Origin: CAG-791 sp963596015
Lineage (GTDB): Bacteria > Bacillota > Clostridia > Lachnospirales > Lachnospiraceae
NCBI GenBank assembly: GCA_963596015.1
Contig: CAVBJS010000006.1
Coordinates: forward strand, 1-64,000
Direction of reading: 5' to 3'
Length of the DNA: 64,000 bases
In this document: positions 32,630 through 40,510 of the stretch, in pieces
Numbering within the stretch: position 1 is the stretch's first letter
Layout of the letters: every line of letters begins with the position of its first letter
Notes under the pieces: generated by a model
Database searches by the model: none
Told to the model about the DNA's origin: nothing
Seen by the model: only the letters and a program-made list of their open reading frames with translations
Made by a program: the position numbers and the translations under genes

Positions 32630-33508
32630 ATGATCAAGAGCATGACTGGCTACGGCCGCAGCGAGATAAGCCGGGGTGAGCGCAAGATCACCGTGGAGAT
32701 GAAGTCCGTCAATAACCGCTATCTGGATGTAAATATCAAGATGCCCAAGAAGCTTAATTTTTTCGAGGCTTCCATCCGGGCAGAACTGAAGCGTTATATC
32801 CAGCGAGGCAAGATCGATCTGTTCCTGACCTATGAGGACAGAACAGAGAATAATGTCTGCGTCAAGTATAATAAAGAACTGGCCGCCGAGTACTATCATT
32901 ACCTGCAGCAGATGGCAGAGGATCTGCAGCTGCGCAATGATATCTCTCTTTCCGCTATCGCCAGATTCCCCGATGTCTTTACCATGGAAGAGCAGACCGT
33001 GGACGAAAAGGAACTGTGGGAGCTGGTAAAGGAAGCCATCGACGAGGCTGCCGTAGGCTTTGTGGAAAGCAGGGTCAGAGAAGGCGAATACTTAAAGCAG
33101 GATCTGGAGAATAAGCTGGATGAACTGTTGGGGCATGTGGACTTTATTACCGCCAGAGCACCGCAGATCGTGGCAGATTACAGAGAAAATCTTCGCAGCA
33201 AGGTACAGGAACTGCTGCAGGATACTTCTATAGATGAGAGTCGTATCCTTCAGGAAGTGACCATTTATGCCGATAAGGTATGCGTGGATGAGGAGCTGGT
33301 GCGCCTGCACAGTCATATAGAGGCTACCAGAGCAGCTTTATCCGGCGATGAGGGTGTGGGAAGAAAATTGGATTTCCTTGCCCAGGAGATGAACAGAGAG
33401 GCCAATACCATTTTGTCCAAGTCCGATGATCTGGAGGTCTCCGCCCATGCCATCGAGTTAAAGACAGGCATCGAGAAGGTCAGGGAGCAGATACAGAATA
33501 TTGAATAA
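32630..33508 (+). CDS. yicC: YicC/YloC family endoribonuclease
   Basis: A 292-residue member of the YicC family, whose E. coli member is an endoribonuclease. The N-terminus MIKSMTGYGRSEISRGERK and VEMKSVNNRYLDVNIKMP are family signatures; the C-terminal DUF1732 part has DESRILQEVTIYADKVCVDEELVRLHSH and GRKLDFLAQEMNREANTILSKS. First gene of the run yicC-remA-gmk-rpoZ-rimO, which is conserved in Firmicutes. An ATG 21 nt upstream is in frame, but the chosen start has GAGGTAAAC ahead. Overlaps remA by 8 nt. Confidence 0.95.
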   Translation: MIKSMTGYGRSEISRGERKITVEMKSVNNRYLDVNIKMPKKLNFFEASIRAELKRYIQRGKIDLFLTYEDRTENNVCVKYNKELAAEYYHYLQQMAEDLQLRNDISLSAIARFPDVFTMEEQTVDEKELWELVKEAIDEAAVGFVESRVREGEYLKQDLENKLDELLGHVDFITARAPQIVADYRENLRSKVQELLQDTSIDESRILQEVTIYADKVCVDEELVRLHSHIEATRAALSGDEGVGRKLDFLAQEMNREANTILSKSDDLEVSAHAIELKTGIEKVREQIQNIE

Positions 33509-33761
33509 TCTGATTCATATCGGCTTTGGCAATATCGTCAATGCCAACAAGATCATAGCAATCGTAAGCCCGGATGCAGCGCCTGTAAGACGCCTGGTGC
33601 AAAAAGCCAAGGAGACAGGACGCACGGTAGACGCCACCCAGGGGCGCAAGACCAAGGCGGTGCTGGTCATGGAAGATGACCGCATCGTACTTTCCGCGCT
33701 CTTGCCGGAGACCATCCGGGGCAGAGCCCAGACGGAGGATGACAGTACAGATGAAACATAA
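33501..33761 (+). CDS. remA: RemA-like extracellular matrix regulator (DUF370)
   Basis: An 86-residue protein of the DUF370 family. RemA in B. subtilis is a DNA-binding activator of matrix and osmoprotection genes. The sequence NNLIHIGFGNIVNANKIIAIVSPDAAPVRRL and the later DATQGRKTKAVLVMEDDRIVLSA are close to the family pattern. It starts with TTG at 33501, because homologues begin M-N-x-L exactly here and no ATG is available; it overlaps the end of yicC. Conserved place upstream of gmk and rpoZ. Overlaps gmk by 11 nt. Confidence 0.92.
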   Translation: MNNLIHIGFGNIVNANKIIAIVSPDAAPVRRLVQKAKETGRTVDATQGRKTKAVLVMEDDRIVLSALLPETIRGRAQTEDDSTDET

Positions 33762-34383
33762 AGGACAGTTAGTGGTGATCTCCGGTTTTTCCGGAGCCGG
33801 CAAGGGAACCATCGTAAAAAAACTTTTGGCAGACTATGAGCAATATGCGCTGTCTGTTTCCATGACCACCAGAAAGCCCCGCCCCGGGGAGGTGGACGGC
33901 AGAGAGTATTTCTTTGTATCCACCGAGGAATTTGAAAAGGCCATTGCAGAGGGCAGGATGCTGGAATATGCAGGCTATGTGGACCACTACTACGGCACAC
34001 CCCGTGCCTATGTGGAAGAAAAGATCGCAGAGGGTAAGGATGTGATCTTAGAGATCGAGGTGCAGGGCGCCAGACAGATCAAGCAGATCTTTCCGGAGGC
34101 GGTGCTGCTTTTTGTCACCACCCCTTCTCCCAGTATCCTGAAAGACCGGCTGACAGGCCGGGGTACGGAGGATGAGGAGACTATCCGCCAGCGTCTGCTG
34201 CAGGCAGCCACCAGAGAAGTGCCGCTGATGGCAGATTATGACTATCTGATCGTAAATGACGTGCTGGAGGATGCGGTGACCACCGTTCATCAGGTCATCG
34301 AGTCGGCCAGACTGGCACCGGCCCGCAACAGTGAGTTTATCAAAGCGTTCGCAGAAGGACTGCAGGGCGCTTCCGTACAGTAA
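33751..34383 (+). CDS. gmk: Guanylate kinase
   Basis: A 210-residue kinase making GDP from GMP. The P-loop GFSGAGKGTI (about residues 12-21), the GMP-binding SVSMTTRKPRPGEVDGREYFFV and a YYGTPRAYVE segment are readable, then LEIEVQGARQIKQIFPEAVLLFV. Length is standard. Of two close ATGs (33739 and 33751) the second has a GGAGG 12 nt ahead, whereas the first abuts it. Overlaps the end of remA, so it is translationally coupled. Confidence 0.96.
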   Translation: MKHKGQLVVISGFSGAGKGTIVKKLLADYEQYALSVSMTTRKPRPGEVDGREYFFVSTEEFEKAIAEGRMLEYAGYVDHYYGTPRAYVEEKIAEGKDVILEIEVQGARQIKQIFPEAVLLFVTTPSPSILKDRLTGRGTEDEETIRQRLLQAATREVPLMADYDYLIVNDVLEDAVTTVHQVIESARLAPARNSEFIKAFAEGLQGASVQ

Positions 34384-34419
34384 ACAATACAATTTATAGA
34401 CAGAAAGGCAGGTAAAAAG

Positions 34420-34779
34420 ATGTTACATCCCTCTTATGTAGATTTGATGAAGGTAGTAAACAAGGACGTTGAGGAAGGCGAGGAGCCTGTGATCAGCAGC
34501 CGTTATTCCATCGTAATGGCTACCGCAAAGCGTGCGAGACAGCTGGTAGACGGCGAGGAAGCACTGGTGCGGGAGGACGGCAGAAAGCCTCTTTCCATCG
34601 CGGTAGATGAATTGAACCAGGGCAAGATCCAGATCCTGGGCGAGGATGACGATGTGGAGGAAAACGTAGAGATCTCCGAGACAGAGGGCATGGAGATCAG
34701 CGAGCTGGACGAGGCTGAGCTGGCGGACGAAAAGGCCGAGGAAGCAAAGGAAGAAGCAGAGGAAGCAGAACAGGCATGA
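34420..34779 (+). CDS. rpoZ: RNA polymerase omega subunit
   Basis: A 119-residue omega subunit. The core (1-75) has MLHPSYVDLM, SRYSIVMATAKRARQLVDG and KPLSIAVDELNQGKI, all typical. Residues 76-119 form an acidic, Glu/Ala-rich tail, common in Clostridia. Its last bases overlap the rimO start (ATGA). RBS AGAAAGGCAGG. Confidence 0.95.
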   Translation: MLHPSYVDLMKVVNKDVEEGEEPVISSRYSIVMATAKRARQLVDGEEALVREDGRKPLSIAVDELNQGKIQILGEDDDVEENVEISETEGMEISELDEAELADEKAEEAKEEAEEAEQA

Positions 34780-36140
34780 AAATTCTCTTTGTTTCATTAG
34801 GCTGCGATAAAAACCTGGTAGATACAGAGGTAATGCTGGGAGCATTGGCAGACCGGGGCTATTCCTTTACCGACGACGAGGAAGAAGCAGAGATCGCGGT
34901 AGTAAATACCTGCTGCTTTATCCATGACGCCAAGCAGGAGAGCATCGATGCCATCCTGGAGCTGGCAGAGCGTAAGACCAGCGGACAGTTGAAGGCACTG
35001 GTGGTCACAGGATGTCTGGCACAGCGTTACAAGGACGAGGTCCTGAAGGAGATTCCTGAGGTGGATGCGGTCCTTGGCACCACAGCCACAGATGTACTGG
35101 CAGAGGAACTGGATGCCATCCTTGGCAGCAGGGAAGACCGGGAAAAGCTGGTATTGGAAGACCTTTCCAAGGCACCGGCGGGCAATCAGAAGCGCGTGCG
35201 CACCTCCGGCGATGCCACAGGCTATTTAAAGATCGCAGAAGGCTGCAACAAGCGCTGTACTTATTGCGTTATTCCGGATGTGCGGGGACCTTACCGCAGC
35301 GTACCCCAGGAAGATCTGATCAAGGAGGCCCAGTCTTTGGCGGCGGCCGGTGTCAGAGAATTGATCCTGGTGGCACAGGAGACTACGCTTTACGGCCTGG
35401 ATCTGTACGGAGAGAAACGTCTGCCCCAGCTTCTGACAGCACTATGTCAGGTGGAAGGCATCGACTGGATCCGTATTTTATATTGCTATCCGGAGGAGAT
35501 CACCCCGGAACTGATACAGGTCATAGCCAAAGAGCCAAAGATCCTGCATTATCTGGATATGCCCATTCAGCATGCCTCCGATGAGATCCTGCGGAAAATG
35601 GGACGGCGGACCAATAGACAGGAGTTAGAGGAGCGGATCAAAGCACTGCGGGAGGCAATACCGGATATCTGCCTGCGCACTACTCTTATTACCGGCTTCC
35701 CCGGGGAGACCGAGGCAGACCACGAGATCCTGAAGAAATTCATCAAAAAAATGAAATTCGATCGCCTGGGTGTGTTCACCTATTCCCGGGAAGAGGATAC
35801 ACCGGCAGCTAAGATGAAGCCTCAGGTGCCGGCACGCATCAAGAAGCAAAGGCAGAAAGAACTTATGCTGCTGCAGCAGGAGATCGCCTTTAAGCAGGCA
35901 GCCAGGATGAAGGGCAAAAAGCTGCAGGCTTTGATAGAGGGCAGGATCGTAGAGGACGACAGCATCGACTGGGAGACCGGAAAAGAGCGCTTCGTGTATA
36001 CCGCCAGAACCTATAAGGATGCACCGAATATCGACGGTCTGCTGTTTGTGGAGAGCGAGCGGGAGCTCCTCAGCGGAGAACTGGTGAATGTAAAGATCAC
36101 AGGTTCCGAGCAATACGATCTGATCGGAAAACTCTGTTAG
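34776..36140 (+). CDS. rimO: Ribosomal protein S12 methylthiotransferase RimO
   Basis: A 454-residue radical SAM enzyme adding a methylthio group to an Asp of ribosomal protein S12. N-terminal domain with three cluster cysteines: SLGCDKN, NTCCFIHDA and VTGCLAQRY. The radical SAM motif is AEGCNKRCTYCVIP. The C-terminal TRAM domain is present (LIEGRIVEDDS onward). Linked to rpoZ by a 4-nt overlap. MiaB, a relative, has a different TRAM and start; the SLGCDKNLVDTE opening favours RimO. Confidence 0.95.
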   Translation: MKILFVSLGCDKNLVDTEVMLGALADRGYSFTDDEEEAEIAVVNTCCFIHDAKQESIDAILELAERKTSGQLKALVVTGCLAQRYKDEVLKEIPEVDAVLGTTATDVLAEELDAILGSREDREKLVLEDLSKAPAGNQKRVRTSGDATGYLKIAEGCNKRCTYCVIPDVRGPYRSVPQEDLIKEAQSLAAAGVRELILVAQETTLYGLDLYGEKRLPQLLTALCQVEGIDWIRILYCYPEEITPELIQVIAKEPKILHYLDMPIQHASDEILRKMGRRTNRQELEERIKALREAIPDICLRTTLITGFPGETEADHEILKKFIKKMKFDRLGVFTYSREEDTPAAKMKPQVPARIKKQRQKELMLLQQEIAFKQAARMKGKKLQALIEGRIVEDDSIDWETGKERFVYTARTYKDAPNIDGLLFVESERELLSGELVNVKITGSEQYDLIGKLC

Positions 36141-36214
36141 GAAAAGACAGGCAGTGGAACCGACGGGGCAAAGGCTCTGTAGTATTTCATAAAGGCCTGT
36201 GGAATGGAGACAGT

Positions 36215-36751
36215 ATGAATTTACCTAATAAACTGACGATGCTGCGCATCATCATGATCCCTTTTTTTGTAGTGGTATTACTGGCAGGTATCGGCGGTGA
36301 CGCCAGCAAGTGGATCGCCCTGGCGATCTTTATCGTGGCCAGCCTGACGGATATGCTGGATGGCAAGATCGCCAGAAAGTATAACCTGATCACCAATTTC
36401 GGTAAGCTGATGGACCCCCTGGCAGATAAGATGCTGGTCTCTTCTGCCATGATCTGTCTGGTGGGTATGGGCAAGATGCCGGCCTGGGTGGTGATCATCA
36501 TCATCGCCAGAGAGTTTATGATCAGCGGCTTTCGTCTGGTGGCTACAGAGAGCGGCGTGGTGATCGCTGCCAGCAAGTGGGGCAAGATGAAGACCGTCTT
36601 TCAGATGATCATGGTGATCCTGCTGATCGCGGATATCAGCGCCCTAGCGATCCTGACCACCATCGTTATGTGGATCGCAGTGATCCTGACCATCATTTCC
36701 CTGGTAGATTACATTGTCAAAAATAAACAGGTATTGGCGGAGACGAAATGA
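36215..36751 (+). CDS. pgsA: CDP-diacylglycerol--glycerol-3-phosphate phosphatidyltransferase
   Basis: A 178-residue membrane enzyme making phosphatidylglycerol phosphate. It begins MNLPNKLTMLRI, and the CDP-alcohol phosphotransferase motif is readable as TDMLDGKIARKYNLITNFGKLMDPLADK, the D-x2-DG-x2-AR-x8-G-x3-D-x3-D pattern. About five to six hydrophobic helices. Overlaps cinA by 4 nt. A short stem (ACAGGC/GCCTGT) lies between rimO and this gene. Confidence 0.95.
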   Translation: MNLPNKLTMLRIIMIPFFVVVLLAGIGGDASKWIALAIFIVASLTDMLDGKIARKYNLITNFGKLMDPLADKMLVSSAMICLVGMGKMPAWVVIIIIAREFMISGFRLVATESGVVIAASKWGKMKTVFQMIMVILLIADISALAILTTIVMWIAVILTIISLVDYIVKNKQVLAETK

Positions 36752-37986
36752 GAGCAGAGATCATTACAGTAGGTACAGAGATACTTTTGGGCAATATCGT
36801 AAATACCAATGCGGCTTATCTCGCGCAGCAATGCGCCGGGATAGGCCTTTCCTGTTATTATCAGGAAACCGTGGGAGACAATGCCGGACGTCTTGCCGAA
36901 GTGCTGCAGACGGCATTGGGAAGAGCCCAGATCATCATCCTTTGCGGCGGCCTCGGTCCCACGGAGGATGACCTGACCAAGGAAACCGCTGCCCAGGTCA
37001 TGGGACGCTCCATGCACATGGATGAGGCATGGATGGATAAGATCCGGTGCTATTTTAAGAAAAGAGGACTGGAACTGACGGAGAATAATGCCAAGCAGGC
37101 CCTGATCCCGGAGGGAAGCCTTATCCTGGATAATCCCAACGGCACGGCGCCGGGGATCATCATAGAGGGAGAAGGCCAGACCAGGGTCATTCTGCTGCCG
37201 GGACCGCCCGGTGAGCTCCGTCCTATGTTTGAAAATCTGGTCCGCCCTTACTTAGAGGAGATGAACAGCGAGAAGCTTTATTCCCGTACCGTGAAGGAAT
37301 GCGGCATCGGCGAGAGCATAGCCGAGACCATGTTAAAGGATCTGATCGATGCCCAGACTAATCCTACCATTGCCACCTATGCCAAGATCGGCGAGGTGCA
37401 TATCCGCATTACAGCCAAGGCGGATACCAGGGAAGAGGCAGAGCGGATCCTTGCACCGGTGGAAGAGGAAGTGCTGCGCCGCTTCGGTAAGCATGTTTAT
37501 ACAGACCGGGAGGAAGTGACACTGGAAGCTTCCATAGTGGCGCTTTTGAAGGAAAAAGGCATGACCCTGTCTCTGGCTGAGTCCTGTACCGGGGGAATGC
37601 TTTCTCAGCGGCTCACCAATGTTCCCGGCGTGTCGGCAGTCTATGCCGGCGGTTTTGTGACCTATACCTGCGAGGAAAAGCACCGGATGCTGGGGGTGTC
37701 CAAAAAGCTTTTAAAAGAAAAGGGAGCGGTATCCAAAAAGGCAGCCAAGGCCATGGCTGCGGGAGCATCGGCCAGAACCTATACCGATGTGGCAGTGTCT
37801 GTGACCGGCAATGCGGGCCCGGATCCTTCGGAGGAAAAGCCGGTGGGACTGGTGTACATCGGATGCTGCATAGACGGCAAGGCAAAGGCCAGAAAGTATC
37901 AATTCTCCGGAAACAGACAGAAGATCCGGGAGAGTGCGGTGGCATCCGCCCTGGCAATGCTGCGGGAGAGTCTGCTGGAGTGTTAA
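36748..37986 (+). CDS. cinA: CinA family protein (competence/damage-inducible)
   Basis: A 412-residue two-domain protein. The N-terminal MoaB-like domain (1-170) has MRAEIITVGTEILLGNIVNTNAAYLA and CGGLGPTEDDLTKE. The C-terminal CinA domain (about 250-410) has LAESCTGGMLSQRLTNVPG and GNAGPDPSEEKPVGLVYIG, with the Ser and Lys expected for NMN deamidase activity. Homologues show ADP-ribose pyrophosphatase and/or NMN amidohydrolase activity. Last gene of the yicC-cinA run; the cassette at 37989 begins 2 nt after its stop. Confidence 0.94.
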   Translation: MRAEIITVGTEILLGNIVNTNAAYLAQQCAGIGLSCYYQETVGDNAGRLAEVLQTALGRAQIIILCGGLGPTEDDLTKETAAQVMGRSMHMDEAWMDKIRCYFKKRGLELTENNAKQALIPEGSLILDNPNGTAPGIIIEGEGQTRVILLPGPPGELRPMFENLVRPYLEEMNSEKLYSRTVKECGIGESIAETMLKDLIDAQTNPTIATYAKIGEVHIRITAKADTREEAERILAPVEEEVLRRFGKHVYTDREEVTLEASIVALLKEKGMTLSLAESCTGGMLSQRLTNVPGVSAVYAGGFVTYTCEEKHRMLGVSKKLLKEKGAVSKKAAKAMAAGASARTYTDVAVSVTGNAGPDPSEEKPVGLVYIGCCIDGKAKARKYQFSGNRQKIRESAVASALAMLRESLLEC

Positions 37987-37988
37987 AA

Positions 37989-38120
37989 ATGCTGCAACTG
38001 CGCTGCAGCATAGAGAGGTAAATCAACAAGGATTGCCTGATGGCGATCCTTGTTGATAGGACCATGCAGCAGGCTGCATGGTCTAAGATCGTATCGGAGA
38101 ATTCGCCTTCGCGAAAGAGA
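37989..38120 (+). repeat. Hairpin cassette D-A-B-C(partial) before gtrA
   Basis: ATGCTGCA/TGCAGCAT (37989-38011) then AGAGAGGTAA without a start. A 38022-38057 (ATCAACAAGGAT arm, inner GCC-TGAT-GGC). B 38060-38083 (GACCATGCAG/CTGCATGGTC). C is cut short after the TTCGC-CTTC-GCGAA core (38095-38115) and fuses directly to AGAGAGGTAAAC and the ATG at 38129. Confidence 0.85.
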
Positions 38121-38128
38121 GGTAAACA

Positions 38129-38584
38129 ATGAAAAAACTAATTTCTCAGATCATGAAATTCGGTGTAGTGGGGGTTATCTGCTTTTTTATTGATTTCGCC
38201 ATTTATACCGTCCTAAATCTGATCTTCCGGGCGGTGGGCTTTGATCAGCAGTGCAGCTGGTATTATCTGATCTCTCAGTTTTTCAGCTTCATCATTTCCA
38301 TGGTGACCAATTATATCCTGAGCTTTAAGTTTGTCTTTGAGCGCCGGGAGGATATGTCCAAGAAGAGAGAGTTCGTGATCTTCTTTGTACTGAGTGTCAT
38401 CGGACTGATCATCAATGAGATCGTGCTCTACGTGGGTATGGATGTGGTCTATGAGCGCTGGATCTGGCTTCATGATCTGGTGGGGACCGGACTGGCAGAG
38501 ACCCTGTTCAAGTGCTTTGCCACCGGCGTTGTGATGGTCTATAACTTCATCAGCCGAAAGATCTGTCTGGAAAAGAAGGATTGA
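38129..38584 (+). CDS. GtrA family membrane protein
   Basis: A 151-residue membrane protein with four helices, of the GtrA family (polysaccharide/teichoic acid-linked flippase-like proteins). FGVVGVICFFIDFAIYTVLN and NYILSFKFVFERR are typical. It is followed 16 nt later by a GtrB/DPM1-like glycosyltransferase, the standard pairing in which the transferase loads a polyprenyl phosphate and GtrA is thought to flip it. The surface target is not readable. Confidence 0.9.
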   Translation: MKKLISQIMKFGVVGVICFFIDFAIYTVLNLIFRAVGFDQQCSWYYLISQFFSFIISMVTNYILSFKFVFERREDMSKKREFVIFFVLSVIGLIINEIVLYVGMDVVYERWIWLHDLVGTGLAETLFKCFATGVVMVYNFISRKICLEKKD

Positions 38585-38600
38585 CGAAAGGAAGGTAGTT

Positions 38601-39614
38601 ATGGCGGATATTTTATACTATGTGATCCCTTGCTACAACGAGGAAGAAGTACTGCCGGAGACCTCCAGGAGACTGGCACAGAAAATGCAGGAAATGATAG
38701 AAAAGGACCTGGTGTCTGAAAAGAGCCGCATCGTTTTTGTCAATGACGGCTCTAAGGACCGTACCTGGGAGATCATAAAGCAGCTGCATGAAAAGGACCC
38801 TGTTTTTTCCGGTATAAATTTAAGCAAGAACCAGGGACATCAGAACGCCCTGCTGGCGGGACTTATGACGGTGCGCAGTCACGCGGATATGGTGGTTTCC
38901 ATGGACGCGGATCTGCAGGATGACATCAACGCCTCGGAGGAAATGGTAAAGAAGTATTATGAAGGGGCAGATGTGGTTTACGGTGTTCGCTCCGCCAGAA
39001 CTACGGATACAGCCTTTAAACGTATGACGGCGGAAGGCTTTTATGCAGTCATGCGCAAGCTGGGCGCTCATACGATCTCCAATCACGCAGACTACCGGCT
39101 TATGAGCAGCCGGGCCCTGGAGGGACTGTCCCAGTTTCAGGAGGTGAACCTGTTTCTGCGAGGCATCGTGCCTATGGTAGGATATCCCAGCGATGTGGTG
39201 TACTATGAGCGGGCAGAGCGGTTTGCCGGAGAGAGCAAATATCCCCTGAAAAAGATGCTGTACTTCGCCATTGAGGGCATTACCTCTCTGAGCACCAAGC
39301 CCATTCAGCTGATCACCTATCTGGGCATTTCCATTTTTCTGATAAGCCTTGTGATGCTGCTGTATTCTCTGGTGCGGTATTTCATGGGAGCTACCATTGT
39401 AGGTTGGACTACTCTGATGGTCTCCGTCTGGGCCATCGGCGGCCTGATCCTTTTATCTTTAGGGATCATCGGAGAATATGTGGGCAAGATTTATCTGGAG
39501 ACCAAGAGCCGCCCTCGCTATCTGGTGGAGCAGTTTTTGGATGAGGAACACGGCTATACCACCAAAGCCCGGAACGCAGAGGAAAGATCCAAGCAGGTGT
39601 CTGCAGAAAAGTAA
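38601..39614 (+). CDS. Family 2 glycosyltransferase (GtrB/polyprenyl-phosphate type)
   Basis: A 337-residue GT2 enzyme. GT-A fold with YVIPCYNEEEVLPET, VFVNDGSKDRTWEII, NLSKNQGHQNALLAGL and the metal motif VSMDADLQDDI. SARTTDTAFKRMTAEGFYAVMRKLG and DYRLMSSRAL are typical of GtrB/YkoT-like enzymes. Two C-terminal membrane helices (about 235-300) anchor it. It would transfer a sugar from a nucleotide to undecaprenyl phosphate. Paired with the gtrA-like gene upstream. RBS GAAAGGAAGG. Confidence 0.93.
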   Translation: MADILYYVIPCYNEEEVLPETSRRLAQKMQEMIEKDLVSEKSRIVFVNDGSKDRTWEIIKQLHEKDPVFSGINLSKNQGHQNALLAGLMTVRSHADMVVSMDADLQDDINASEEMVKKYYEGADVVYGVRSARTTDTAFKRMTAEGFYAVMRKLGAHTISNHADYRLMSSRALEGLSQFQEVNLFLRGIVPMVGYPSDVVYYERAERFAGESKYPLKKMLYFAIEGITSLSTKPIQLITYLGISIFLISLVMLLYSLVRYFMGATIVGWTTLMVSVWAIGGLILLSLGIIGEYVGKIYLETKSRPRYLVEQFLDEEHGYTTKARNAEERSKQVSAEK

Positions 39615-39641
39615 GACGAATCTTGAAGGAACGAAAACAGT

Positions 39642-40343
39642 ATGACAAAAAAGCAGCCTTCAGAAGAAAATAAAGAAAAGACCGGCCGCTGCATTCTGGT
39701 ATGTGCCGGGCAGTTTACGCCGGTAGAGATAGAGCGGGAAGAAGGAGACCTTCTCATTGCAGTGGACGCAGGCTTATGCTATCTGGAGCAGATGGGGATG
39801 CTGCCGGATATAGCCATCGGCGATTTTGACTCTCTTCCGGAGGGAAACAGGGCCCTGCTGGAAGAGTTGGAACGGGCCGACGCCGGACGGGTGATCCGAC
39901 TGCCGGTATGCAAGGATGATACGGATACCATGGCCGGCATCAAGCTGGGCCTGTCCCGGGGATACCGGCGCTTCTTTCTCTACGGCGCCCTGGGAGGCCG
40001 GGTAGATCATACCATGGCCAATATCCAGACCTTGCTCTATCTGAAGAAGCAGGGAGCAGTGGGCTATATCATGGATGCCACCTGTATGCTGTTGGTACTG
40101 GAGAATGAGACCATTACATTTCACAAAGGCATGGAGGGGATCTTTTCTCTCTTTGCCCTGGACCGGGAGATCAGAGGGGTGACACTGGAAGGACTGGCCT
40201 TCCCCCTTAAAGACGGCGTGCTGACCAATGATTTTCCCTTAGGGGTCAGCAACCAGTTCCTGCCGAATCAGAGAGCCAGCGTTACCGTGGCAGAGGGAAG
40301 AGCGTTAGTGGTGATCAATTTTGAGACGGAGCATCCGCTGTAG
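39642..40343 (+). CDS. thiN: Thiamine pyrophosphokinase
   Basis: A 233-residue enzyme converting thiamine to thiamine diphosphate. LIAVDAGLCYLEQMGMLPDIAIGDFDSL, PVCKDDTDTMAGIKLGLSRGYRRFFLYGALGGRVDHTMANIQTL and GVSNQF are hallmarks. The N-terminal 15 residues are charged and may not be essential. It follows the glycosyltransferase after 27 nt; in many Firmicutes thiN follows rpe/rsgA, which is not the case here. No TPP riboswitch is seen upstream. Confidence 0.94.
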   Translation: MTKKQPSEENKEKTGRCILVCAGQFTPVEIEREEGDLLIAVDAGLCYLEQMGMLPDIAIGDFDSLPEGNRALLEELERADAGRVIRLPVCKDDTDTMAGIKLGLSRGYRRFFLYGALGGRVDHTMANIQTLLYLKKQGAVGYIMDATCMLLVLENETITFHKGMEGIFSLFALDREIRGVTLEGLAFPLKDGVLTNDFPLGVSNQFLPNQRASVTVAEGRALVVINFETEHPL

Positions 40344-40392
40344 AGTGGGAATGCCTTGTTACAGACACCTTTTTTTGTCCATGATTCTGGAG

Positions 40393-40421
40393 TTGAACAA
40401 AAAAAAAGACTGTAGTAAAAT
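40393..40421 (+). promoter_or_regulatory. Promoter of gpmI
   Basis: TTGAAC (40393-40398), 17-bp spacer with an A9 run, TAAAAT (40416-40421). Confidence 0.75.
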
Positions 40422-40449
40422 GATACGGCTGTTAAAAGAAGTTTTTTAA

Positions 40450-40505
40450 TGCCTGCACAGCAGGCAATGGCATAAATCGCCGCAGCAAGCTGCGGTATAA
40501 GGAGG
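40450..40505 (+). repeat. Hairpin plus cassette hairpin D before gpmI
   Basis: TGCCTGC/GCAGGCA (40450-40466), then D as CCGCAGC/GCTGCGG (40480-40495) and AAGGAGG (40499-40505) before the ATG at 40511. Confidence 0.65.
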
Positions 40506-40510
40506 TAAAT